64,000 nucleotides of DNA, from NCBI GenBank assembly GCA_022453515.1, contig JAJNNY010000041.1, positions 248,001-312,000 on the forward strand, in the 5' to 3' direction. Every line of letters begins with the position of its first letter. Positions within the stretch are counted from its first letter, which is position 1. Shown piece by piece: positions 33,802 through 46,100 of this stretch. The stretch is from Astrocystis sublimbata. Lineage: Eukaryota > Ascomycota > Sordariomycetes > Xylariales > Xylariaceae. The notes beneath the pieces were generated by a model. It saw only the letters and a list, made by a program, of their open reading frames with translations. It was not told the DNA's origin and did not search any database. Made by a program: the position numbers and the translations under genes.

Positions 33802-34812
33802 ATGGCATCTCGACTGTTTGTCCCAACCCATACCTTGCGAGCCGCCGCCGTCGCCGTGCGTGCTGGCTCGCAGACCGTCACCCGATTGAGCTCGACCAGC
33901 TCGACCTCGGCCCTTGCCTACAAAGCCCTCCGCCTCCGCCAGGCTCCCCTGCCCACCAACGACACCCTGTCGTCGTGGTCGGCCCAGTCGGCCGTGTCCA
34001 ACATCCTCTACGAGACGCCCACCCCCTCGACTACCCCGCCCAAGCGGCATGTGCTCAACTGTCTGGTGCAGAACGAGCCGGGTGTGCTGTCACGGGTCTC
34101 TGGTATTCTGGCGGCCCGCGGCTTTAACATCGATTCGCTCGTCGTCTGTAACACAGAGGTGGAGGACCTCTCCCGCATGACCATCGTTCTCACCGGCCAG
34201 GATGGGGTGGTCGAGCAAGCCCGCCGCCAATTGGAGGACTTGGTTCCCGTCTGGGCTGTCCTGGATTACACAAATGCTGCCCTCGTCCAGCGCGAGCTAC
34301 TCTTGGCCAAGATCAATATTCTGGGTCCTGAATATTTCGAGGAGCTCTTGGCGCACCACCGTGAGATGACCGCCGAGATCGATGCTGCCGCCAACGACAA
34401 GGCGTTGGGCGATATCTCACAGGACTTCCACCCCAGCAAGATGGTTGCTAGCCAGGCCCTACGACACAAGCACGAACATCTCAAGTCAATCACTTACTTC
34501 GCACACCAGTTCGGCGGCAAGGTTCTAGATATTAGTACCAACTGCTGTATTGTCGAGGTGTAAGCAATCACCAACTCTGTCTTGCCCCGTCCATCTCCCG
34601 TCTTTTGTGGCACTCTAACAAGATGGCATAGATCCGCCAAGCCCGACCGAATCGACTCTTTCATGAAGTTGATAGCACCATTTGGAATTCTCGAGTCTAC
34701 ACGTACGGGACTGATGGCGTTGCCCCGCTCGCCGCTGTATGGGCCCGACGAGGAGACCATTGCCAAAGACGCAGATGAGGTTGTTGATGCTAGCCAACTG
34801 CCTCCTGGTTAA
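33802..34812 (+). CDS. ILV6: acetolactate synthase regulatory (small) subunit
   Basis: Regulatory subunit of mitochondrial acetohydroxyacid synthase, the first common step of branched-chain amino-acid synthesis; it confers valine feedback control. Exons are 33802-34559 and 34632-34812, with a 72-bp intron (GTAAGC ... CATAG), giving 312 residues. The start used is MASRLFVPTH; an in-frame ATG 12 bp upstream (MIGK) is an alternative. The N-terminus is basic and hydroxylated, as in a mitochondrial presequence. The ACT domain begins RHVLNCLVQNEPGVLSRVSG and continues GFNIDSLVVC. The junction gives CCIVEV-SAKPDRIDSFM, then PFGILESTRTGLMALPRSPL, all family hallmarks. It is convergent with ARG3. Confidence 0.96.
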
Positions 34813-35236
34813 ATGTATAACTAAGTTGGGGGTATTGGGATGTTTGGCGTTCAACTTGGGGCTTGGATAGGTCATTGATATTGTGATTATGATTGTGGAA
34901 GACTGGATATGAGTACGAACTTGGGAGGGATTCTTCCCAACACTGAATTGAGAGACGATTGGTGCTCGCTGTTCCTAGTGTTGCAAACGAACCTGAATAC
35001 CTACCTACTCATTCAAAGTCCATCTCCGGCCAACTTGTGGTCTGCTCCCATGGAGCTCATTGTACCTATTATGTTTGTTTATCTTGACACGAAATCAAAC
35101 ACAGTTCGCAATGACTGGGCTGTTCGACTAGGCACTGCCACTTTGAACCCAAATTTGTTGTCAGATCATACCAAATTCCCCTTGTTGGCAACGAAACCCT
35201 CTAGGGCAGCTGCACACAGTTCAATCAGTAACCGGA
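34813..35236. other. spacer between convergent ILV6 and ARG3
   Basis: 3' UTR sequence of both genes; an open plus frame across it has no coding features. Confidence 0.5.
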
Positions 35237-36341
35237 TCACGGCATGGAGGGATGAAACAGATGCATACCAATTGCTGCCCATAAGCGATTCTCGCCCTCT
35301 TGAAACACAAGTGATCGTGGGCTGTAGAAGACCCCGTCGCTGACCTCCTCGGGGTGACGCGGCAGGCAGTGCATAAACTTCCAGTCGGCCTTGGCCCCAC
35401 CCCTCTTGGCCAGCTCCTCCGTGACCTGGAACCCAGCAAAAGCCTTCAGTCGCTTTTGCGCCTCTTCCTCCTGGCCCATAGAGACCCAGGTGTCGGTCAC
35501 GATGACGTTGGCGTCCTTGACCGCCTCTTCGGGGACGTGGAATTCGCTGATCGTGCCTGGAGACGGCGCGGTCTTGGCTTGCTCCTTGATGAAAGCCATC
35601 ATTGCCTCAGGAATGCGGTAATCTGCGGGCGTCGCGACAGCAATGTCTACGCCGAGCTTGACGCAGCCGATGGCCAAATCATACAGGACATTGTTGGCGT
35701 CTCCGACCCAGGCGACCTTGAGCCGGTCGGGGACAACACCGGTCGAGTTCACGCCTTGCTGCGAGAATGCTTCGTGGATGGTGAGGAAATCGGCAATGGT
35801 CTGGAGAGGATGGAAATCATTCGAGAGAGCGTTGATGACCGGAACGCTAGAGTGCTTGGCCAGGTTGGCAACATCATCGTGAGGGCCAACCCGAGCCACC
35901 ATGCAGGACGTCATTGACGAGATGATCTTGGATGTGTCGTACAGTGATTCATTCACCTAATGTCATGTCAGTTTGGAGTTCGGCGAGACACGGGATCGTA
36001 TTGCTCACACCCAACTGAATGTCGTCTTTGCCAAGAAACATGGGGTGCCCGCCCATCAGTGCAACAGCTGCCTCGGTGGACACGCGAGTGCGGGTGCTTC
36101 GTTTGTTGAACATCATAGCGACGGTCTGGCCGAGCAGCTTGTTTTTGATCGACTCGGGTGTCTGGCCGGACTTGACGGCCTTCTTGTGAGAAGCGGCATT
36201 GAGAACTAGTTTGGAGAATTCGGCTGGGCTGAGATCGCCGATTGTCATGAGATGGCGGACACTTGATGGTTGGGTAGAATAACTTCTGGCTGAAGCATGC
36301 TTCCATGCATTTTGAGCCACCCGGTGGGCTGTGGGCCGCAT
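35237..36341 (-). CDS. ARG3: ornithine carbamoyltransferase, mitochondrial
   Basis: Condenses ornithine and carbamoyl phosphate to citrulline in arginine synthesis (arg-12 of Neurospora). Exons are 36341-36009 and 35956-35237, with a 52-bp intron (GTGAGC ... ATTAG), giving 350 residues. The N-terminus is Arg/Ser/Ala-rich (MRPTAHRVAQNAWKHASARS), consistent with mitochondrial import. The carbamoyl-phosphate loop FNKRSTRTRV has STRTR at residues 82-86; FLGKDDIQLG ends exon 1; HDD and FHPLQTIADFLTI (ornithine/carbamoyl contacts) follow; WVGDANN marks the second domain; and the catalytic HCLPR is at about 307-311. Length is normal for the family. A TGACTCA element lies about 275 bp upstream. Confidence 0.97.
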
Positions 36342-37329
36342 GTTGAGTACGAAAGAACAGGTGAGTAGACAGTACTTGATCGTTCCGATAGATGATCGAG
36401 CAACACAGCTCTCAGGTATGTGCTGTGCTGGTTGGATATGAAGAAACGGCTTGGTTTTGCTTGTTAGTTGGGTGGGAAGCGGCCGGAAACACGAATACCT
36501 ACCTACTCAATCGGCTGCTATATATTTACCTCAATAAATGACGAAGCCCTATGACTCTAAAGCCCGGATATATGGAAATCTGATATCGTGCTGAGCTTTC
36601 AGGAGAATTGGTCGTGACTCATGAGCCACTCACGAAATGTATTCATCAATTGACCACCACGATCTTTATATTGTACGGGGCCAATCTATCTGCCTGTCAA
36701 CCTTTTGCCAAATACGCAAAGCCCCATTGGCTGCGATCATCGGCGAAGGCACTACTGTACTGTAGGTACCTCAAAAAACCCAACCGTGCGCAGCTGGATG
36801 CGCTGGGCTGCCGGGCATGCTGGTGCAGGTGGATGGATGCCTTACCCCAGATGCGGCTAAGCCGAAATTGGCAAGGGCGAGATCTGGCGCATACAGTAGG
36901 TACCTCCTAGGTACATAGCAGGTAGTCGTAGACCCGGCTCAGGTCCTGTTCAGGCCTGGTTCAGGCCTGGTTCTTCCGATGACGACGTGCATGCCCATCT
37001 AACGCCCGTCAAGGCGGCACTGCTGGCCCGCGTACCTTTCTCATCACTCAAGTAATCCGTTAATCAGTCAATCCATCAATCCATCAATCCAACCATCGCA
37101 TCTCTATATCTACTTCATCCCACTCCAGCTTCCAGCGCCGAGTAGCACCGTCGAGATACTGCTGTAGCTATTACAAGTGCTCAAACCCCCAACGACACAC
37201 CGACGACGCCGACCAGAGCGCGCAAGTGTGGCGATCTCCCCTTTACGCGGTTGATGGGCTCTTGTCCCCGAACTATGGTTGCGCGATTTTAGCTCTGGTA
37301 ACCAACCCGCCCATCCACCGACGCCCATC
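36342..37329. other. divergent promoter region of ARG3 and the DUF3712 gene
   Basis: Contains TGACTCA at 36615-36621, a doubled TTCAGGCCTGG at about 36950-36975 and TAGGTACC motifs near 36900. No gene seen. Confidence 0.5.
36615..36621. promoter_or_regulatory. CPC1/Gcn4-type element TGACTCA upstream of ARG3
   Basis: Exact consensus heptamer 274 bp upstream of the ARG3 start codon, within the longer imperfect palindrome TGACTCATGAGCCA. Confidence 0.6.
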
Positions 37330-40139
37330 ATGCCGAGAGACGAAGCCTCGCCGTTGCTTTCGTCGGCGAACAACGGCAAAGCACACGAACAAGATCTACC
37401 CGAATCGAGCGAAGCCACGCCACTGCTCAACAGCCCATCCGCAGCCCCAGACTACGATAATGATGGCGCCGGGCCTGAACGAGATGATGCATCCATACAT
37501 TCCCGTCATAGCCATGCTTCCTCGGTCCCCAGTGCCAAGAAGAGGTCTAGAAGATGGCCTTCCTGCATAGCCATGGGGATACTCGGCATCTTCGCTGTGG
37601 CGATAGTGGTCCTCGCATTCATCGTGCCCGATACTGTTCAAGAGTACGCGCAGCAAGCTGCCGTCATCGAACCCACGAGCTTATCCATCGACTCCATCAC
37701 GGCCCACGGAGTTCGCGCTCGTATACAAGCCAATTTCCAGCTTGATGGCTCCAGAGTGACGAGCGACCACGTACGCCGAATAGGAAGAGCCTCTACCTGG
37801 GTTGCCAATCAGCTGGGCACCGAAAAGACCCAGATCGATGTCTATGTGCCCGATTATGGTAACATCCTGCTCGGGTCCGCTGTTGTTCCGCCTCTGGTTG
37901 TCAGTCTCAGAGATGGAGTGACAACCCATTTTGACTTTATTGCCGACGTACGGCCCGGCAATGTCGAGGGGTTGCGTACGATTGCAAATGATTGGTTGGA
38001 CGGCAAGCTCGATAAGCTGCGACTAAACGGGAAGACAAATTTGAGTCTCAAGTCTGGTTTCCTACCTTTGGGTGTGCATGCAGTTTCCGAAACACTGGAA
38101 TTCGAAGGTCAATCTCTCTACCGTTCCTTTGCTGCCTTTTATCTCGGGGAGAAGGTGTTGTTCTAGTCTTACTCGAACTTTTCGGTTAGTTATATCTGTA
38201 CCGAGCATAGACTGATCTCTCAACAGGAAGTAAGATTCCTGCCATACCAAAGTACAATATTACGCGCTTCAACGTTCAAGATGGCCCCTTTAACGGATCT
38301 ATGCTTGTTGATACTTCCCTGACAGCTTTCAACGAGTATCCTGTTGAATTCGACGTCCCTGAGCTTGCCTTTGAAATCATGATTGCTGGGTGTGCGGATA
38401 CGGATTCTTTCATCGCCGTGGCCGAAGCCTCTACGCGCAAGATTCACGTGAAGCCTCAGTCGGAAGTTTCTGCCGATGTGTACGGGGTCATCCACGAACT
38501 CCCTGATACTTTGACTCGAGACTGCCCCCACTCATCGTCGTCGCCGCTAGATCTCCTTTTGAAGCAGTACATGCAGGGCGAACCTGCCACATTGTTTGTC
38601 CGTGGTAGCAGTCGCCCCGATGGCGAGACCCCCAAATGGATATCAGACATTCTGGCTAGCGTTATTGTGCCCGTTGCATTCCCGGGAAGGACACTCGATG
38701 GTTTCATAAAGGACTTCTCCATGAACGATGTTCATTTCACCCTGCCCGACCCATTCGCCGACCCCAATGACCCAGCTGCCACCCCTAAAGTTTCGGGGAA
38801 TATCATGGTTACTGCAAGCATACCATCGGAGATGAATTTCGGTATCAACGTGACAAACGTGCGAGCCACCGCCGATGTTATATACAAGAAGAAGAAAATG
38901 GGGGAGCTTAATCTGCGAAAGTGGCAACATGCCAATTCGACAAGAGTCGACGGCAAAGGTAGCGATGATCCTAGTCTCAAGATCCATTCCCGTATATTGG
39001 AGGCGCCCCTCAACATAACGGATAGCGATGTTTTCTCCGAAGTTGTGCAGACGCTGCTCTTTGGGAATAAGCCTATCAAACTCGACATCCAAGCTCTGGT
39101 TGATGTTATGGTGCACACTTCACTGGGAGAACTTATACTCAAGGAGGTCCCTGCCGAGGGAAAGATCCCAGTAAAACGTCCGTCCTCGCTGCTTTGATCC
39201 AGTTAGTCAGTCACCTCTCGATTGCGCTGTCCGCAAAGATCTCCAGTCCCGCAGAGGCGCATGCATATCCCATTTTTAACCTTCGATTGAAGTATGCATG
39301 CTAACTGTTTAATAGCACTACCCACTGGGACGATCGGCAACATTGAGCCCAAGGTCGGCTCCTTGAGAGTTGTGGATAGCAACTCAGATTCCATTACACT
39401 TGAAGCTTTAGTTAATGTCACCAATCCTACCCCATATACCGCCTCTATTCCTTTTTTCAATATTCATCTTGTCGCCAATGGCTCAACACTGGGAGACGGC
39501 ACCGTTCAGAATGTCAACATAGAAGCCGGTAACAACACCAACCTGCGTATTACAGCGAGGTGGCATCCAAGAGAGGGAGGGCCAGGTAGCCGGAAAATCG
39601 GGAGGGACCTGATTTCTCAGTATCTTTCTGGTTACAACACAAGCATTACTGTCAAACCGCATATGGAATCCATACCTGGACAGCGTCTTCTCTGCGAAGC
39701 CCTTTCGCGATTCAATGCGACATTTGCTGTGCCTCGACTGAGACTTCCGGGCGATTCAAACGGCGAGGAGTCACATTTCATCAGAGATACGACTTTTCAC
39801 TTTTTGTCATCAACAGCCACCTTCACTCTCGTGTCTCCTTTACAGTACAACACACTATATTTAGACTTTGTCAATGCAACTGCGTTCTATAACCACTCAG
39901 AGCCGGTCGGAAGGATCCTCTACGATCTTCCCTTCTCAGCGCCCCCCGGCAAATCTCAGACCCCTAACCTCCCTGTTGAGTGGTCCTTTGGCTCCGTTGG
40001 TTATGACGCCGTCCGCAATGCGATTGGTGGAAAGCTTAGGCTCGACGCTCATGCCACAGTTGATGCGCGACTTGGAAATTGGAAAGAAACATTTTGGTAT
40101 AATGGAAAGGGTATCGGTGCTACTGTGCGTCTTACATAA
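37330..40139 (+). CDS. vacuolar membrane protein with DUF3712-type lumenal domains (Tag1-like)
   Basis: Exons are 37330-38107, 38227-39177 and 39316-40139, giving 850 residues. The cytosolic N-terminus (about 75 residues) is followed by one transmembrane helix at about 77-99 and a large lumenal part of beta-rich repeats with many N-glycosylation sequons (e.g. NATF, NHSE, NTSI). Two acidic dileucine signals, EASPLL (5-10) and EATPLL (28-33), match the AP-3 vacuolar sorting pattern. Conserved segments include PKYNITRFN after intron 1, and PLPTGTIGNIEPKVG at the start of exon 3. Both donors (GTCAAT and GTCCGT) are weak, but phase and family sequence support the splices. Yeast Tag1 (YLR173W) acts at the vacuole in ending autophagy; transfer of that role here is inference. 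Confidence 0.8.
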
Positions 40140-42609
40140 AGATTGTTTTTGGCAAATTGGCGTTTATAGAGGCGGTGGATAAACGATTCCTCGACACAGG
40201 GGCTGGATGTATTTGATTTTATATGATAGTTCTCCATGTACATATTGCGCAAAGCAGCAATACCAGTTATCGTACTTTATTATCTGATATTGTATAAGCC
40301 GACGATGGGAGGCTTAAGTGGGCAAGTTAGCTACCTATCACTAACAGCATAGGTAGGATGATGTCAGGGGATTTGCCAACGGAGTTGGGCTAATAGTTCG
40401 ATAAGCTCACGAGACTATGTCCGAGGTCCAAGGCTTTGTTCAAGGAAGTGAGGACTTCTGTAAATATGCCTGCTAAGTGTCGCTATGTTATGGCCAATAG
40501 CAACATACTTGTTGTATTACCCACTTGTCCTAGCTGAACATGTCTTAGTTGAGGCAGTGCAAGTAATGAATGGACCTATTCAGTCCGAAGTGGTTATACC
40601 ATGTGCATGAGCTGTGTTCTCACCAATTCCCCAATCATTGGTACTATGTATGCTTATACCTAAAGATAGCAGTCACTTTTCCTTTGTGTACCTAAGTAGT
40701 AAAGCCACCAACTCCAACACCCACTTGGACATTTCCTCCAATATGCCCGCTCGCGATTAGGCAGCTTGCTTTCATTGCTAACTTTCAGGCTTGGAAGCTT
40801 TTTATTGAACAACACATGCAGTAATAGTGACACTCGTTGCTAAACTTGGGCACTAAACCTCACCTAGGCACACCTAAGGTAGCTAACTAATGTACTTAAT
40901 CTAACGTGAGACGGCCTCGAACACTCTGCAATCGGGCTCACGGGGAAAGGTTTACAACTGCGGACCGTGCTGATCAAAAGCGACTCAGCCGAGGCGATTG
41001 TCAGCGTAGCCAAGATCTTATGCATTCAATAGCTAAAGCCTAGGTCGATACTTCGCCCACGTCGGACCACATGATACGAGAGTGTCGTGGTGATTGGCGA
41101 ATGTGGTTGACACGGCAGGCATTGCTAACACAATCACACAACAATAACCATCCCAAAATCGTGTACTTGTGGCTATACCACCTTGCATTAGGGAGTGCGG
41201 CTACAGTTCAGCCCTACGCCACCTCTTGGTAATACGCAGTACTAGGTATTTTGCACCCTACCTAGGTGGTATGTCGTCTGTGGCATGTGCCACTAATGCT
41301 ACTATACATCGATAGCTCAAGATAGGTCCCTCTTTTACGAGGGATTCCCCAGACTTCATGTGCCTGTACGCTGCATGATGGGTCAGGGTTAGGCGAGGAA
41401 TGTAACGTGTCAGCCAGCTCATGAGTTAGTTCATGGTGGTGGGGTCGCTCAAGTTCCCCGACCCGAGCAAGTGGTACAATATCACGGTCTTACGTCGTTC
41501 CAGAATGAGCCACCGGGTGCTTATACACTCAGCCTTATGCGGGTTATTCTTGGACCCCAACCTTTGTGCGTTGTATTGTTCATGGTGTGCATCAGCATAT
41601 GGCGGCTTGGCGGCTGACAAGATGCGTCCAGATGCCTGCCCCAACCTCGAAAATATGGTCACGGGAATCTGATATCGGACAATGAACGAGGCCGGTCATG
41701 CTAAAGTCGAACGAAGTACTACAACGAAGATTGTGATGCAGATTGGGACCAATGATATTTTGGGGAAATTAGAGACTGGACAGTCTGGATCAAGACCAAG
41801 TAAGCATTCGGCTGAAAGCCAGTCCGCTCAAACATCCAGATAGACAATGTGATATACTTCTGTTCCAAAGCAAGTACTAATTCCTAGGACCCAAATACTT
41901 AACATGAGAGATATACTACCGCTACTGGGATTTTTCTGACCGAAGGGCCGATGTCGTCAGCCGAAGTTGTGCGCAGCTCCGTCCAAAAAATAGTTGGACG
42001 TAAGACCAACAATGTTCACCAAAATAGCTTCACTCAGGGTGCGGTATCATAGCAAACACGCACTTACCAAGAGCGTCTAGTATGAGTCGCCATCAATAGT
42101 CCCAATTCACCAGATAGCAATCTAACACCCACCTAGGTATACGAGGATTCGGCAATCGTGTAGGCCGCAAGGCTTTGCACGTCAGCCCACAGCACAGCTC
42201 GTCGACTAACACAATCGCTCTTTGTTCTAGTTTCTCACTTCCACAATAAGCTCTCACTACCGGGAACGACCCAATGAAGTATTTCTATTACTTAACAGTA
42301 AACACTTCGTGGCTGAGGCTTGGGGTGCAACTGCCAACTCGACAATACGAAGTCTATACTGCGTCGAAAATAGATTGTGTTGAAGCTCAGAATGAGAGCA
42401 GCCATAGCTATGCTTATATTCATGATTATGGGATCTAGGACGAGCAGGAATGTGTATATATATTCGTTCCTCCCGTGGACTTGATGCAATTTTATCCAGT
42501 CTGCACCAGCAACTACATACCAATATCACCACAATTCATCATCACCTCCTCACCTCTCCATAACTCCCCAGTTCCACCCTCTCAAAACATCCTGGATACA
42601 TACCTCAAA
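40140..42609. other. 2.5-kb spacer
   Basis: No gene recognised. AT-richer than the flanking exons, with scattered ACCTAGG motifs (e.g. about 41263). Short open frames on both strands overlap and lack coding bias. The promoter of the But2-type gene lies at its right end. Confidence 0.5.
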
Positions 42610-43170
42610 ATGATGTACACAACTGTAGTCCTCACCTTCCTCTCGGCGACTCTCGCTGCTGCTGCCCCCGCCACGAAAGCCGGGTATGCGGTCCCGTCGA
42701 TCATCAAGATCCACAACATCCAGACAAACAAGAATTACCAAGACGTGCGTACATCCACAGTTCGCAGCGGCAACTTCGAAACGTCGACCCTCTACGACAT
42801 CCCCATCCCCGCCTCGGCAGCCGGCCGCACCTGCGGGCTCGTGTTCCGCTCCGCAAATGTTCACGACGCCGTGTCGGGTGCCAAGGCCCTCGACATCTTC
42901 AAGAACGGCTTCACCAACCTGGCTTCTCTGAACGAGGGGAACCTCCGCGACCAGGAGCTCGCCCGCATCGTCTTCAACCCCAAAACGCACTTCTACGAAT
43001 TCAAGCGCAGCGACGTCACCCCCACTATAGACTCTTTCCCTTGCCCTGCCGGCAAGACGCTCCACTGGGAGGCTGCGGCCGTGGGCGAGTCCGACTTCAA
43101 TGTGGTCGAGCAAGACTTCACCTACGATGGAACTCATGTGCCGAACGGTATCAGCGTCGCTTGGTGGTAA
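42610..43170 (+). CDS. secreted protein with But2 C-terminal-like domain
   Basis: Single exon, 186 residues. Starts MMYTTVVLTFLSATLAAAAPA, a clear signal peptide with probable cleavage after the alanine run near residue 18. The mature part is beta-rich with TCGLVFRSA, a proline-cysteine motif FPCPAGKTLHWE, and the end GISVAWW. These features resemble the But2 C-terminal domain of many small secreted or wall-associated fungal proteins. There are two cysteines in the mature part, which may form one disulphide. Function of this family outside yeast is unclear; a wall or effector-like role would be speculation. Two adjacent ATGs exist; the first is used. Confidence 0.75.
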   Translation: MMYTTVVLTFLSATLAAAAPATKAGYAVPSIIKIHNIQTNKNYQDVRTSTVRSGNFETSTLYDIPIPASAAGRTCGLVFRSANVHDAVSGAKALDIFKNGFTNLASLNEGNLRDQELARIVFNPKTHFYEFKRSDVTPTIDSFPCPAGKTLHWEAAAVGESDFNVVEQDFTYDGTHVPNGISVAWW

Positions 43171-44560
43171 GCGACCCCATTGGGTTGGTTTTCTAGAATG
43201 ACTCGTTTGAATTAGGTGTCTAGGCTGGAGATTTGGGCGTTTTGTGATTGGCTTGGGTATGTTTCGGTAAAGGTCACAGCGGACACTCCTTAATGATATG
43301 ACTGTTTGGACTCATTCCTTAGGCTCGATTTCGTTATCTTCATAGTCATAGACTTTCTCGTTTCAGTATGATACAAAATAATGTTGATGCTATCTTTCTA
43401 TTGAATATAGAGCTCTGAATGGATCTTGTGTCGCAATATAGTTAGGGGGATACCTAGGTACCTCTTCCGATGCCTACCTAGTGTTTTGATTTTCGAAATA
43501 AGAGACTTAATCAAGGTTGGTGGCTCCTTCTATGATTAAATATAGCTACGGTGAAATTACTTACTAGGTAGAACCTCGACGATACAGGGAGGTACCTACT
43601 AAAGGCAATACGCATGTAATGGGCATTTAAGTACCTAGGTAAATAATTACCATTTTGACTGTTTACTATTATAGAAGTAACAACAGAATTGTTTAATATT
43701 CCTTCGTACTCCTCTCAAGTTTAACAATACCTAGGCCCCGTCAAAGGTGCAATGCTCCCAAGTAGACCTTGACCGCACAAGAAACTGGCGCAGTCTCGGG
43801 TCTTTTGTTCAATCTTAAAATCAAACTCTGTAGTAATGCTGCCAAAACTTAGCGCATTTTCGTGTATGCGAAACTAGTTTATTGCCAGTGAATTCATTCA
43901 ATGCAACGTGCGTGCCGCGACAGTAGATTGGCTCTCTGAATCAAGGTCAATAGGTAGAGCCTTCACGTCAATCCTTTAAAATCTCTATGGAAGATGATCG
44001 AAAGTGGTACGAATACCCGAATATTATAAACTTAAGTATCCGAATATAGACGAAGCTGTTTAACATAGGGGCATGTAGACAGGTTAAAGATGGCAAGCCA
44101 TATGTTGCATTGTGTGGCAGATTTCACACCACGTAGTTAGTTTACATCTCGTCACCTTCCATGACTACTAAGAAGTCGACTAGCAGTTTATTTTGTTTTT
44201 CTTATGCTGGGGATACTGGACACTTTCCTTAACACTCTGGAGATAGGCATCGATCGAGCACGTGAGAGAATGAGATGGGGTATTATATGCAACGCTAGTC
44301 TAGTAGCGAGGCAAGATTATATATGATATTATCTATCCCACAACGCTTGAAACTTTGCTACCGCTAACGCTTTCTATACGCCAGTCTATGGAATCTAATT
44401 AGCTTGATGAAAGATGGTATTTTGCAGACACTTGCATAACCCTGCTGCATGTCCATTCTCTATTGAACTGGTCTTCAATGGCTCCAGGAAAGAGTACGCA
44501 TGCCTACGAGTCGTTGCGCCATAGAAAGAAATAGCTCTGGCAGAGCGTGAAATAGTTCGT
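43171..44560. other. AT-rich spacer
   Basis: About 1.4 kb, noticeably AT-rich, with TACCTAGGTA copies at about 43451 and 43631. No coding stretch identified. Confidence 0.5.
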
Positions 44561-45491
44561 TTAGGATTTTCTTTTTGCCTGCACATTCATCCCGACCGAT
44601 CTCATCTTCTTAACCTCTGTCAGAGCCTGTCCACATGCTCTCACACTATCAGCAATAAGGACTATGACGGTTAGCTCAAATCGCGTTTCCCAAACCGTTT
44701 CAGACAGGATTAAAAGGAGGGAACGGGTGACAAGACGAAACAAACCACTTACAACCTGGAATCACTATCCAGAACCCATTCATTAATACATAATAACCAT
44801 AAAAGTAGTACGCCTCAGGTCTTGAGTGCTCCACACCATGGACGAGAGAGTTGAAGGTGAAGGTGGCGTAGTACAACACGTCACCATAGAGCTGGCCGGT
44901 AGAGATGATGATCTGCAGCGGGTGGCGGAAAGGGTGATCTGTAACGATGTAGTACGCCAGAAGAAAGGAAAGAGGACCCCAGCACCAGGCTGTAACCGAC
45001 TCCATGCACATAACGAAGGAGTCTGAGGTTAGGTAGCGCGAATCTGAGAGGGAGTACTCTTTCCAGAGTTGCGCGAGCACGTGTTGGGATCCCTGGAGCG
45101 TCGCGAAGTTCATAGCGTAGAAGCCTTCGAGGAAGAGGTGGATGCAACCGCCTGATGGGCGTTTCGTTCTCCGTTAGTATTATATCATTTAACTGCATAT
45201 AGCAGCACAAGCATAGATATACCTAGATAAAGGGAAGGAAGAAAGGTAGGAGATAACACAGAAATTAATGAATGGGAGAAGCACAAGCTTACAAAGGGTG
45301 GACCAGAGAGCTTTTGACAGTTCAGAACTGGTTATTCGAGAATTTGCGTTGATCGCCATCGCTTTGGCGGTTGTGAGGACGATGACGCAAGCGGCAGCGA
45401 ACATGGAGATCAGCGTCAGGGTGCTCCATTCATTGGGTACGTAGTTGGGGATTTCGACGCCCTTGGGGTAGTACGAATGCTGATACGACAT
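44561..45491 (-). CDS. EBP-type EXPERA-domain protein (sterol isomerase-like)
   Basis: Exons are 45491-45293, 45151-44753 and 44637-44561, giving 224 residues. The first junction restores TLCGCIHLFLEGFYAMNF. Emopamil-binding protein is an ER delta8-delta7 sterol isomerase with an EXPERA fold of four or five helices. The catalytic-type residues are present: H and E in HLFLEGF, E in MCMESVTAWCWGP, and N and W in MNGFWIVIPG. Hydrophobic segments: LISMFAAACVIVL, LSFLLAYYIV, the region around YATFTF, and YVLMNGFWIVI. The last exon is short and basic (EVKKMRS ... QAKRKS); its acceptor GAGAG is the only one keeping frame, so the C-terminus is less certain. Fungi normally isomerise ergosterol precursors with unrelated Erg2, so this may act on another substrate. 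Confidence 0.78.
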
Positions 45492-46100
45492 CGTTGATCT
45501 AATGCACCTTCATTTATGAAAGGCGTAGTAGGTAATAGACAAGCTAGATATCAGAGTGCGAGGAGTATCTGTAGTTTGAGTACAAGTCGTGGTAAGTTGT
45601 GGAATTTGGGAAGGAATAGTGGTAGATGATCGTAGTTGCAGTGGTTTCAGGACTACATAAGGAATGGAAGCTGGTTATAGTAGTTAGATAAATATCTTCC
45701 TACGGTCCTGACTTAAATTAGGAGATGGAGTAGAATTTGACGTCGTGAGGCACAGCGGCAGCTGCTTCATGACACGAATACGAACACGTACCCTCGTACC
45801 TCTCTAACAGCAACCCTCCGGGGATGCTCCGACAAAATACCAAGTACCTACATGTAGGAATGGCTACGGTAGAGAAGTATATAAGATTGTAGCTACATGG
45901 ATGTAGTAACGCGTTTTGGAACTCCCTCAATTGCAAGGACTTATAATGAATATAGGTAACTCGTATTTGGTTTTTACAGGTAGTGTGCACGATTTTCGGA
46001 AAGTATGAAGTAGGAGAATATTACCCTAACCTCCAGTTGTCTGTAGTATTCCTCGACTGGTTTTGTTATAGTTAGTTGTATATGTCTCAAGTAAAGTTTA

